From: an uncultured Prevotella sp.
Lineage (GTDB): Bacteria; Bacteroidota; Bacteroidia; Bacteroidales; Bacteroidaceae
Direction of reading: 5' to 3'
DNA length: 7,283 bases
Assembly (NCBI GenBank): GCA_900551985.1
Contig: URYG01000163.1
Location: 1 to 7,283 of the forward strand
Position numbers and translations under genes: made by a program. The notes beneath the pieces were generated by a model, which made no database searches, was not told the origin of the DNA, and saw only the letters and a program-made list of their open reading frames with translations. Shown piece by piece: positions 1 through 6,408 of the stretch (position 1 is its first letter; each line of letters opens with the position of its first letter).

Positions 1-31
1 ACATGGAATTCCTGTCTTCCGTCAGGCGTTC

Positions 32-96
32 CGCCGGATTTGCAATCCGGCGTCAAAAAATGTTCGACCATATTATTTTGCGGATTTGCAATCCGC
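32..96. repeat. Pair of REP-like palindromes (GGATT-TGC-AATCC core)
   Basis: Two short perfect hairpins share the core GGATTTGCAATCC. The first has a 9-bp stem (32-40 with 44-52) and the second a 7-bp stem (80-86 with 90-96); both have a TGC loop and 27 bp lie between them. They sit just past the stop codon of prmC, on its downstream side. Neither is followed by a T-tract on either strand, so they are not ordinary intrinsic terminators. Short palindromes repeated in pairs outside genes are typical of REP-type elements, and from memory similar GGATT-TGC-AATCC units are frequent in Bacteroidota genomes. The REP assignment is an inference. They could still stabilise the prmC mRNA 3' end. Confidence 0.6.
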
Positions 97-108
97 TTAT
101 CTAATAGT

Positions 109-1143
109 CTATTTCATAGCTCGCATCATTCTCTTTTTTCCGAAAGCATCTTCTTTGGTTTCAATATCCTTGAAGCCAAATTCTTCGAGCATTTCTCTTG
201 TCTCTTTTTCGTAGAGAGGGTTGATTTCGAAATAGAGCAAGCCCCAGCTTCGCAATTCTATTGAGGCGAGCTCGGCGATGGCCCGATAGAACTTCAGAGG
301 GTCTTCATCGGGTACAAAGAGGGCGAGACCGGGTTCGTAATCAAGGACGTTCTTCTCCATCCCTGCCTTCTCCTTTTCGCAGATATAAGGAGGATTGCTC
401 ACGATGATGTCTGCTGCAAGATGATTTTTTCTGCTGGTTTTACATTTTTCGAGCAAGTCAAAGATGTCGCATTTGCTAAAGAAAGCATTGGACGCTAACT
501 GCTTGGCATTCTTTGTTGCAACATTGCAGGCACAGTCGGAAATGTCTATTCCTAATACTTCTGAATCAGGAATTTCAAGGCTCAGGGTAATGGCAATGCA
601 GCCAGAGCCGGTACAGAGATCTATGATTTTTGGTCGAGGAGAGACTAATTTAGTGTGCATAGCTTTTTTATAACTACGTAACATTTTGACGAGGTATCTC
701 AAACGTAAATATTGGCGCTTGAGCCATCCTTTTGCCTCAAACATGTTTACGTCCTTAAAGGCAACGTCTGGGCTAATGTTAAATTCTTTTCTGATAATTG
801 CCTCTTCTTTTTCCCAGTTCTCGTTCTGTGTTTCCACAATCCATTGACAAAGCTCGGCGGTCTCAGGTCTTGGGATGAGCACGCCCGGCTCTACATGGAA
901 AGTTCTTCCTGCAAAGTCGGCTTGCCCCAGCACGTACTGCACTGGCTCGCCTTTTTGCAGTCTACAGACAATTTCTTCGAGTTTTTTGCCCTCGTCTGCG
1001 GATAATTCATTAACTTTGCCGCCGATAATGTCGGTCAGCGTCATTCCGTACTCCACATCAAGCACGGTGCGGACGATAGCCTGCGCTTCGCCAGCCTCAT
1101 ATAGAGGGGTGAGGGATTGCCAAAGTTGCTGATAAGTTTTCAT
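109..1143 (-). CDS. prmC: Peptide chain release factor N5-glutamine methyltransferase PrmC, with an internal insertion
   Basis: Transfers a methyl group from S-adenosylmethionine to the glutamine of the GGQ motif in release factors RF1 and RF2, in the cytoplasm. The 344-residue product has the family landmarks in order: a helical N-terminal domain, PRPETAEL at 91-98, SAM-binding motif I DLCTGSGCIAI at 175-185, the catalytic NPPY at 250-253, GMEKNVLDYEPGLAL around 261-275 and FEIN at 305-308. Family members are usually about 280 residues; the extra length is mainly residues 105-170, between PETAEL and motif I. The ATG at 1143 is preferred to the in-frame ATG at 1179: the protein then begins MKTYQQLW as expected, and the upstream ATG lies inside the -7 box of the likely promoter. 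There is no clear Shine-Dalgarno site. The gene is divergent from ribD. Confidence 0.93.
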   Translation of the reverse strand: MKTYQQLWQSLTPLYEAGEAQAIVRTVLDVEYGMTLTDIIGGKVNELSADEGKKLEEIVCRLQKGEPVQYVLGQADFAGRTFHVEPGVLIPRPETAELCQWIVETQNENWEKEEAIIRKEFNISPDVAFKDVNMFEAKGWLKRQYLRLRYLVKMLRSYKKAMHTKLVSPRPKIIDLCTGSGCIAITLSLEIPDSEVLGIDISDCACNVATKNAKQLASNAFFSKCDIFDLLEKCKTSRKNHLAADIIVSNPPYICEKEKAGMEKNVLDYEPGLALFVPDEDPLKFYRAIAELASIELRSWGLLYFEINPLYEKETREMLEEFGFKDIETKEDAFGKKRMMRAMK

Positions 1144-1176
1144 CTCAAAATTGTATATTATGATTTGATTTGAGAG

Positions 1177-1184
1177 CAAAGGTA
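1177..1184 (-). promoter_or_regulatory. Bacteroidota-type -7 promoter box for prmC
   Basis: On the minus strand this reads TACCTTTG, a full match to the Bacteroidota sigma-ABfr -7 consensus TAnnTTTG. It lies 33 bp upstream of the chosen prmC ATG, giving a leader of roughly 25-30 nt. No TTTG is seen at the usual -33 distance. It rules against the longer prmC start at 1179. For ribD on the opposite strand only a weak candidate is seen: TTTG at 1169-1172, 20 bp before TATCGAAA at 1193-1200. Confidence 0.6.
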
Positions 1185-1230
1185 CGACATTTTATCGAAA
1201 ATGAGTAAGAAAATCGAAGAAAAATAGGAT

Positions 1231-2268
1231 ATGGAACAAAATAAAGTATCTTTTCTGAATCCGCTGACGGGCGAACCGCTTAGCCAGCAGGAGATAGACG
1301 AAATGTTCATGCGCCGCTGCCTGCAGTTGGCTAAGAACGGTAGGCAGAATGCAAAGCCTAATCCGATGGTGGGTGCCGTCATCGTGAGCGAAGAGGGCAG
1401 AATCATCGGCGAGGGTTATCATGTAAGATGTGGCGAGGGGCACGCTGAAGTCAATGCCTTTGCTTCAGTTAAGCCTGAAGATGAGCATCTATTAAGCCAA
1501 GCCACCATCTATGTGAGTCTAGAACCGTGTTCTCATTATGGCAAGACGCCTCCTTGCGCCGACCTTATCGTAAGACAAGGTGTAAGGAGATGTGTCTGTG
1601 GCTGCGTGGATCCTTTTGCCAAGGTGCAGGGGCGGGGAATCCAGAAGATTCGAGAGGCAGGAATCGAGGTAACGGTGGGTGTTCTAGAGGCGGAATGTCT
1701 CGAACTGAACAAGCGCTTCATCACCTTCAATACCCATCAGCGACCATACATCATCCTGAAATGGGCGCAGACGGCGAATGGCTTTCTGGATAATAATTTT
1801 CAGGGTATGGCGATTTCTACGCCATTTACCAAGATGCTTTCGCATAAGCTTCGTGCCGAGAACGATGCTATCCTGGTAGGTAGAATTACTGATGAGCGTG
1901 ACCATAGCCAGCTCAACGTAAGAGATTGGAGCGGAAAGAATCCGATGCGACTGGTCATCGACCGCCATCATCCTTGTTTCGAGGGCTTGGATTTTTCCAA
2001 GGGCAAGGAAGAGGTGTTGAAGCAGATGATGCAGTACCTATATAATAATAAGGTGCAGTCGCTGATAGTAGAAGGTGGCGCCATCACCCATCAGGCTTTC
2101 CTTGATGCTGGATTATGGGATGAAATCAGGGTAGAAACATCTTTATCCACATCTGTGGAAAACGTGGTAACTGCCGGAACAGCAGCGCCAAAGCTCCCTC
2201 ATAACATCCGGTTAATCAACTATGAGGCGTATGATAATAATATAATAAATAATTATGAACGAGTATGA
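1231..2268 (+). CDS. ribD: Bifunctional riboflavin biosynthesis deaminase/reductase RibD
   Basis: Catalyses the second and third steps of riboflavin synthesis from GTP: deamination of the diaminohydroxy-pyrimidinone ribosylamino phosphate, then NADPH-dependent reduction of its ribose. The deaminase domain (about 26-165) is intact: NPMVGAVIV at 44-52, catalytic HAE at 71-73, and zinc ligands C100 and C109 in the PCSHYGKTPPC motif. The reductase domain (about 171-345) is recognised by RPYIILKWAQT, SGKNPMRLVIDR at 234-245, and IVEGG at 279-283 followed by GLWDEIRVE. The stretch from VIDR to VEGG is short for the family, and the usual DNP-type motif reads DHSQLN at 224-229. About 24 residues precede the usual family start; M25 or M27 are alternative starts, but AGGA just before the ATG and coding-like sequence favour 1231. 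No other riboflavin gene is adjacent. Confidence 0.94.
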   Translation: MEQNKVSFLNPLTGEPLSQQEIDEMFMRRCLQLAKNGRQNAKPNPMVGAVIVSEEGRIIGEGYHVRCGEGHAEVNAFASVKPEDEHLLSQATIYVSLEPCSHYGKTPPCADLIVRQGVRRCVCGCVDPFAKVQGRGIQKIREAGIEVTVGVLEAECLELNKRFITFNTHQRPYIILKWAQTANGFLDNNFQGMAISTPFTKMLSHKLRAENDAILVGRITDERDHSQLNVRDWSGKNPMRLVIDRHHPCFEGLDFSKGKEEVLKQMMQYLYNNKVQSLIVEGGAITHQAFLDAGLWDEIRVETSLSTSVENVVTAGTAAPKLPHNIRLINYEAYDNNIINNYERV

Positions 2269-2423
2269 GCAATAGATTTACATCTCGCCTGAGCGATAAC
2301 GACGATTTCAAGAGAGACGAGTTGGTTCGCAAGATAGAGCACGCCGTGGAGCACATGACGCTCGCTGAACTGGAAGCCCTGTCGTATGACATGTTTACCA
2401 AGGGCTACATCCAGGATTACTAA
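2265..2423 (+). CDS. Small hypothetical protein translationally coupled to ribD
   Basis: A 52-residue frame beginning MSNRFTSRLS and ending YIQDY. Its ATG overlaps the ribD stop in an ATGA arrangement, the usual sign of coupled translation, and it ends 13 bp before the operon terminator, so it fits as the last gene of a ribD operon. The sequence is hydrophilic and probably helical, with charged residues early (DNDDFKRDELVRKIE) and a MTLAELEALSYDMF segment that could form an amphipathic helix. There is no signal peptide, membrane segment or cysteine pair. I do not recognise the family and assign no function. In other Bacteroidota the slot downstream of prmC or ribD may hold recX or pyrE (from memory); this is neither. 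Confidence 0.72.
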   Translation: MSNRFTSRLSDNDDFKRDELVRKIEHAVEHMTLAELEALSYDMFTKGYIQDY

Positions 2424-2436
2424 ACATTCAAACATC

Positions 2437-2500
2437 ATACAATATAAAAAAGGTGGGTGCTACTACAATTCGTGTAACACCCACCTTTTTTATATTGTAT
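2437..2500. terminator. Bidirectional intrinsic terminator between convergent operons
   Basis: A perfect 23-bp inverted repeat (2437-2459 with 2478-2500) encloses an 18-nt loop. The GC-rich core GGTGGGTG pairs with CACCCACC and is flanked by A6 on the left and T6 on the right, so each strand presents a stable stem followed by a U-tract. It lies 13 bp after the stop of the small ribD-coupled gene and 11 bp from the stop of the beta-galactosidase gene, so it can end transcription from both sides. Confidence 0.93.
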
Positions 2501-2511
2501 TCTTTATTTCC

Positions 2512-5500
2512 TTATTTCGCCATCGGAGTGAAGCGCAAGGTGAACTCATGAGCACCTGTTGGGGTCATGTACTGTGGCAGACAAGAGTCGCCACCACAGC
2601 TGCGGTTACCGATACCACGCTGCCAGAAATCGAAGTGAGCGAAAATCTGGTTAGAGCGTACCAGGTCGTAAGGATGCTTGCCACCATAGAATACGTCGTA
2701 GTTGAACTGAGCATCATCGAAGTGAGACAACGAGAAGGCTACCTGGCCCTCGGTGGTAATCTGCAACTTCGTGCTGTTGTTGTCGAGTGTCAACTGGCGC
2801 AAGCCCTGGCGGTCGCCCATGGTCTGAGGAGCACTCTGCTCTTCGAACATGCCATCCACGGTGGTCTTGTACAAACCTAACAACGAACCTCTCTGGCGGT
2901 CGATGTAGTTGCTCCAAGGACCCTTGGCATAATACTCCACATTCTCGAAACCAGGAGCAAACTGCATGGCAATACCAATTTTTCGGGTTTCCTCAGAAGA
3001 ATTGTTGGTAGTTACCTTCATATCCACGGTTCCGTTAGGATAGATGGTGTAAGCAATCTGGTGAGTATCCTTACCATTGGTAACGGCAGTTTCCACAACC
3101 ACGTTCTTGCCCTGCTTCTTAGGAGCCTTCACCATCATCTTCTTACCGGTGAGTGCACCCTCTTCCTTGTTCTCGTTCTCGGCAACACCACCTGTAGCAC
3201 CCAGGTTCACGTTGTCGTTGGCGATGCGGCGGAAGCCGTTGAAGTCAGGACCTGCATTAGGCTGAACGAGCTGAGTATTGCGATAAGTCCAGTTGGCGAG
3301 GGTTCCATCCTCTGCGAATGTGATGCTGAAGTCGTTGCCGGTGATGGTGTTATCCTTCACCTTCAGCTTGCCCTTCTCCTGGATAGCTGGCAAAGTGCCA
3401 TGATCTTTCTGTACGAAGGTTGGGTCGGCAACAGATGCGCCACCTGCGTTCTCTGCAGAAAGCTTGAACTGCTGCTGAGCCATCATATAACCCTGCTTGC
3501 TCCATGAAGTAGCCTTCTTCAGAACGAGGCTGAAGGTGATGACATACTCTGCCTTATCATCTACAGCGGTGGTGTATGGGATGTTGATGTCGCAGGTCTT
3601 GCCTGGCTTTACCGATGGGATAGCCACCTGGTTCTTCTCTACAGATACACCGTTGCGGAGCACCTCGTAGCTGAGATCATAGATATCTGCCAGGTTGGTG
3701 AATGCGCACTTGTTCTTCAGGGTGAGTACGCGGCTGTAGAAAGACTCGAAGTTCACATCTCTATAAACATACTTCACCTCGGTGAGCTTGGCTGTCCACT
3801 CTCTTCCTGGAGTGATGATTCCGTTGCTCATGAAGTCGCCCTGGAATCCTCTGTAACCGTTGTTCATCTTGGTGTAGTCGTAACCGGATGTGTAGTAGTG
3901 GAGTCCGGTCTTAGGATCCTTCAGAGGAAGACCCTTGCGGATGCGGCGTGTATCGTAGATTCCCTGGTCAACCCAATCCCAGATGCAGCCACCGGTAATA
4001 CCTGTACTTGCCTCGATGAGATCCCAGTATTCCTGCAGGTTACCTACAGCCTGACCCATGGCGTGAGCATACTCACAGATAAAGTATGGCTTGTTGTGTA
4101 GGCCATCCATCTGCTTCTTCACTACCTCGATTTTTGGATACATGTCTGAACCGAAGTCTGAGTACTTGGCACCGTGATTGTAACCCTCGTAGTGAACCCA
4201 CGCGTCGCGACCAGGCAAAAGCTCCTTCACCTTATCGTAGGTAGCCTGGAAGTTGTCGCCACCGCCTGACTCGTTACCGAGCGACCAGAATACCACGCTA
4301 GGATGGTTGCGGTCTCTCAATACCATGCGCTCTGTGCGGTCCACGTAGGCTGCGCGCCAGGTTGGGTTGTTGGAGAGTGAGTGGTTGTTGTGGCACTCCA
4401 CGTCGGCCTCGTTCATGCAGTACAATCCGTAGTAGTCGAACATCGCATACATCTTAGCCTGACGAGGATAATGGCTGGTACGAACGGTGTTCACGTTAGC
4501 CTGCTTCATCAGGGTTACGTCGCGAAGCATGGTCTCCACATCGATGGCGTGACCATAGAGTGGGTGAATATCCTGGGTGTTGACACCCTTGAAGAATACT
4601 CGCTTGCCGTTAACATAAACCAGTTTATCCTTGATGGTCACCTCTCTGAAACCGTATTTGGTAGAGAATACCATCTCTTCCTGGTCGCCTGCCTTCTGGC
4701 GAACGATAACGGTATAGAGATTAGGCTGCTCTGAGGTCCAAGCCTTCAGACCGGTGAGGTTGTCGATGCTAAGGCGACAGTTCTTCTGAGCATCCTTGGC
4801 GGTCATTGCAACCTGAGCTGACTGCTTGGCAACAGACTTGCCCTGTGGGTCGAGGAGTTCGATCTCCAGTGTCTTCTCAGATTTCTCCTTGGCTGCGTTA
4901 TCGATGGTCAGGTCAACATTCAGGTTGCCTGATGTGTAATCGCTGTTCAGGGCAGATGTGATGTAATGGTCTGCCACGAAGGTCTTTGGAGTAGCTACGA
5001 GATAAACATCGCGGTGAATACCACCGAGGTGCCACATATCCTGTCCCTCCAGGTACGAACCGTCGCTCCAGCGGTAAACGCGAACCGATACGTTGTTGTC
5101 GCCCTTGCGAACGAGGTTGGTAACATCGAAGTCTGCATCGGTGTTGGCGCCCTGTGAATAGCCGGCATATTTTCCGTTTACCCAAACCACGATGGCGCTG
5201 CAGGCACCGTCGAAGTGGAGGAATACGCGCTTGCCAGTTTCCCAACCCTCTGGCAGGTTGAAGTTGCGGCGATAAGAACCTACCGGATTCTTGTCGAAAT
5301 TATCCTTGAAGGCTGTGATGAACGGAGGTTTGTTCTCGAAAGGATAACCTACGTTGTTGTAAACCGGAACATCGTATCCAGCCATCTCCCAGTTCAGAGG
5401 CACCTGGAGTTCCTTCCAGGAAGAAACGTCTGCGTTGTCAGCCCAGAAATCATCCTTGTCTGGTTTGCCCTGCTTCCAGTCGGCTGTGTAGTGGAATTTC

Positions 5501-5805
5501 CACTTACCGTTGAGCAGGAGATAGTTGGCGTGCTTAGGAGTGAGCCATGGGAATTTGAAGTAATCGTCCTGCTGCATGGTGGCAGTAGAAGAATAAGGCA
5601 CGAAAGTAGCGTGCGCCTTTTCCTTGCGATCCTCAAACTTAGTTTCGTCTTCTACCCATTTGTCTGTAAACGGACAAACGTCAACTTTGGTCTCCACCAC
5701 CTTCTTCACCTTTTTCTTGGTGTGTCTAGGTTGTGCAATAGCTGATGCGCTGAAGAGGAAGGTCAATGCAACCGCAGCTCCCCAAAATAAATGTTTTTGT
5801 TTCAT
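2512..5805 (-). CDS. Secreted GH2 beta-galactosidase (LacZ-type five-domain architecture)
   Basis: Retaining glycoside hydrolase family 2 enzyme predicted to release terminal beta-galactose from oligosaccharides outside the cytoplasm. Residues 1-24 are a signal peptide with a likely cut at AIA|Q and no lipobox, so a periplasmic location is inferred. A basic linker (27-40) follows, then the jelly-roll sugar-binding domain (about 89-275), an Ig-like domain (276-390), the TIM barrel (392-690), a second Ig-like domain and the Bgal small-chain domain (about 818-1095). Visible catalytic residues are acid/base E512 in LGNESG and nucleophile E578 in CEYAHAMG; metal-ligand equivalents are E470 and H472 in NEADVECH; RTSHYP is at 442-447 and WDWVDQG at 609-615. 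The 1097 residues match LacZ (1023) plus the leader and an N-terminal extension. It appears monocistronic, with no SusC/SusD pair or other glycan genes nearby. The exact substrate cannot be told from sequence. Confidence 0.93.
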   Translation of the reverse strand: MKQKHLFWGAAVALTFLFSASAIAQPRHTKKKVKKVVETKVDVCPFTDKWVEDETKFEDRKEKAHATFVPYSSTATMQQDDYFKFPWLTPKHANYLLLNGKWKFHYTADWKQGKPDKDDFWADNADVSSWKELQVPLNWEMAGYDVPVYNNVGYPFENKPPFITAFKDNFDKNPVGSYRRNFNLPEGWETGKRVFLHFDGACSAIVVWVNGKYAGYSQGANTDADFDVTNLVRKGDNNVSVRVYRWSDGSYLEGQDMWHLGGIHRDVYLVATPKTFVADHYITSALNSDYTSGNLNVDLTIDNAAKEKSEKTLEIELLDPQGKSVAKQSAQVAMTAKDAQKNCRLSIDNLTGLKAWTSEQPNLYTVIVRQKAGDQEEMVFSTKYGFREVTIKDKLVYVNGKRVFFKGVNTQDIHPLYGHAIDVETMLRDVTLMKQANVNTVRTSHYPRQAKMYAMFDYYGLYCMNEADVECHNNHSLSNNPTWRAAYVDRTERMVLRDRNHPSVVFWSLGNESGGGDNFQATYDKVKELLPGRDAWVHYEGYNHGAKYSDFGSDMYPKIEVVKKQMDGLHNKPYFICEYAHAMGQAVGNLQEYWDLIEASTGITGGCIWDWVDQGIYDTRRIRKGLPLKDPKTGLHYYTSGYDYTKMNNGYRGFQGDFMSNGIITPGREWTAKLTEVKYVYRDVNFESFYSRVLTLKNKCAFTNLADIYDLSYEVLRNGVSVEKNQVAIPSVKPGKTCDINIPYTTAVDDKAEYVITFSLVLKKATSWSKQGYMMAQQQFKLSAENAGGASVADPTFVQKDHGTLPAIQEKGKLKVKDNTITGNDFSITFAEDGTLANWTYRNTQLVQPNAGPDFNGFRRIANDNVNLGATGGVAENENKEEGALTGKKMMVKAPKKQGKNVVVETAVTNGKDTHQIAYTIYPNGTVDMKVTTNNSSEETRKIGIAMQFAPGFENVEYYAKGPWSNYIDRQRGSLLGLYKTTVDGMFEEQSAPQTMGDRQGLRQLTLDNNSTKLQITTEGQVAFSLSHFDDAQFNYDVFYGGKHPYDLVRSNQIFAHFDFWQRGIGNRSCGGDSCLPQYMTPTGAHEFTLRFTPMAK

Positions 5806-5866
5806 TGTCTGGTTGAATTATTAATAATTACAAGTTAGCTAGTTATGAATCTGTTTAGATTTGGTG

Positions 5867-5898
5867 CAAATTTACGATTAATTCCTGAAACCTCCAAA
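5867..5898 (-). promoter_or_regulatory. Promoter of the beta-galactosidase gene
   Basis: Read on the minus strand, TTTG (5895-5898) is followed after 20 bp by TAAATTTG (5867-5874). This matches the Bacteroidota -33 TTTG / -7 TAnnTTTG pattern with the expected spacing. Transcription would start near 5860, giving a leader of about 55 nt that is AT-rich and has no Shine-Dalgarno sequence, as is usual in this phylum. Confidence 0.75.
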
Positions 5899-5950
5899 TT
5901 ATTACAGCACTTTTGTTGGGGGAAGAATTAAAAATGGCTATTTGTTAGGA

Positions 5951-6082
5951 GAAAAGTGGCTTCCATTGCTGCTTATTTAAGCCTCTTTTCATTTATTGCC
6001 TGACTATGGCATAATATTGCCCCCTACCAGGGCAACATTATGCCATGGCGAGGCACGAAACGATGCGTCGCCTCGTTTTTTT
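5951..6082 (+). ncRNA. Candidate small RNA of three hairpins ending in a U-tract
   Basis: Three stem-loops follow one another. The first pairs GAAAAG-T-GGCTT (5951-5962) with AAGCC-T-CTTTTC (5979-5990), one mismatch. The second pairs 6004-6022 with 6030-6048, one mismatch and one wobble. The third is CGAGGC/GCCTCG (6049-6054 with 6070-6075), followed by T7, a plus-strand intrinsic terminator. No protein gene lies upstream on this strand, since the beta-galactosidase gene points the other way. A weak promoter fits: TTTG at 5912-5915, 21 bp, then GCTATTTG at 5937-5944, where TTTG matches but TA does not. A transcript of about 130 nt is inferred. It could instead be a mobile palindromic repeat, and I match it to no known RNA family. 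Confidence 0.35.
6049..6082 (+). terminator. Plus-strand intrinsic terminator without an obvious gene
   Basis: CGAGGC (6049-6054) pairs with GCCTCG (6070-6075), with a possible further CG/CG pairing inside the loop, and seven Ts follow directly (6076-6082). The order of stem and T-tract is correct only for plus-strand transcription. On the minus strand the stem is followed by mixed sequence. Confidence 0.55.
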
Positions 6083-6139
6083 AGGAAGAAGATTCCTTTG
6101 GTAATCAAGCACAGTCGTCAAAATTCTACTCTCGCTTTT

Positions 6140-6390
6140 ACTCTTCACCCTTCACCTTTTGGGGATAATTTGTTGTGAATTAGAATGTTATGAGGGTGAA
6201 GAGTGCTCTTGCCCCTTCACCACCCTTCACCCACTCTTCACCCTTGGAAAATTTTGCTTTTATGCGAAAAAAATGGAAAAATTAGGAGGTGAAGAGTGGG
6301 TGAAGGGTGGTGAAGGGCCTGCGTAACTCTTCACCCGCCGAAACTATTGAGTGATAGGGGGTTATGCCTGAAAGGTGAAGGGTGAAGAGT
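6140..6390. repeat. 251-bp nested palindromic element built from CTTCACC/GGTGAAG units
   Basis: Three exact inverted repeats share one centre near 6265: an outer 20-bp pair (6140-6159 with 6371-6390), a middle 11-bp pair (6194-6204 with 6326-6336) and an inner 30-bp pair (6213-6242 with 6288-6317) around a 45-nt AT-rich loop. The heptamer CTTCACC occurs six times and its complement GGTGAAG six times. An alternative fold makes three side-by-side hairpins: 6140-6151 with 6193-6204, the 30-bp stem, and 6326-6336 with 6380-6390. The element contains no credible coding frame and lies 18 bp past the RNase HI stop. No clear target-site duplication is visible. It may be a non-autonomous mobile repeat or a structured RNA; which one is not decided by the sequence. 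Confidence 0.85.
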
Positions 6391-6408
6391 GTTTTTGAGA
6401 TTGCGTTT

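Noticed and set aside
40..264. Plus-strand frame of 74 codons across the REP-like repeats
   Set aside because: Mostly antisense to the 3' end of prmC and starts within the palindromic repeat; no protein features.
1144..1179. Longer prmC start at 1179 adding 12 residues (MLSNQIIIYNFE)
   Set aside because: The start codon lies inside the -7 promoter box at 1177-1184, and the added residues are unlike the family N-terminus.
1201..1227. Eight-codon frame MSKKIEEK ending 3 bp before the ribD ATG, possibly a leader peptide
   Set aside because: It is very short, has no regulatory codon pattern, and probably begins at or before the ribD transcription start.
2386..2880. Open plus-strand frame opposite the end of the beta-galactosidase gene, and similar ones at 3061-3507 and 5215-5745
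   Set aside because: All lie antisense to a fully supported GH2 gene with intact motifs, have no recognisable domains and no promoter or start signals; they arise from its codon bias.
5996..6178. Plus-strand frame of 60 codons in the intergenic gap
   Set aside because: It runs through two hairpins and an intrinsic terminator; low-complexity product with no signs of coding.
6140..6390. CRISPR array suggested by the repeated CTTCACC units
   Set aside because: The repeats are only 7-11 bp, occur in both orientations and have no uniform spacers or cas genes; the arrangement is palindromic.
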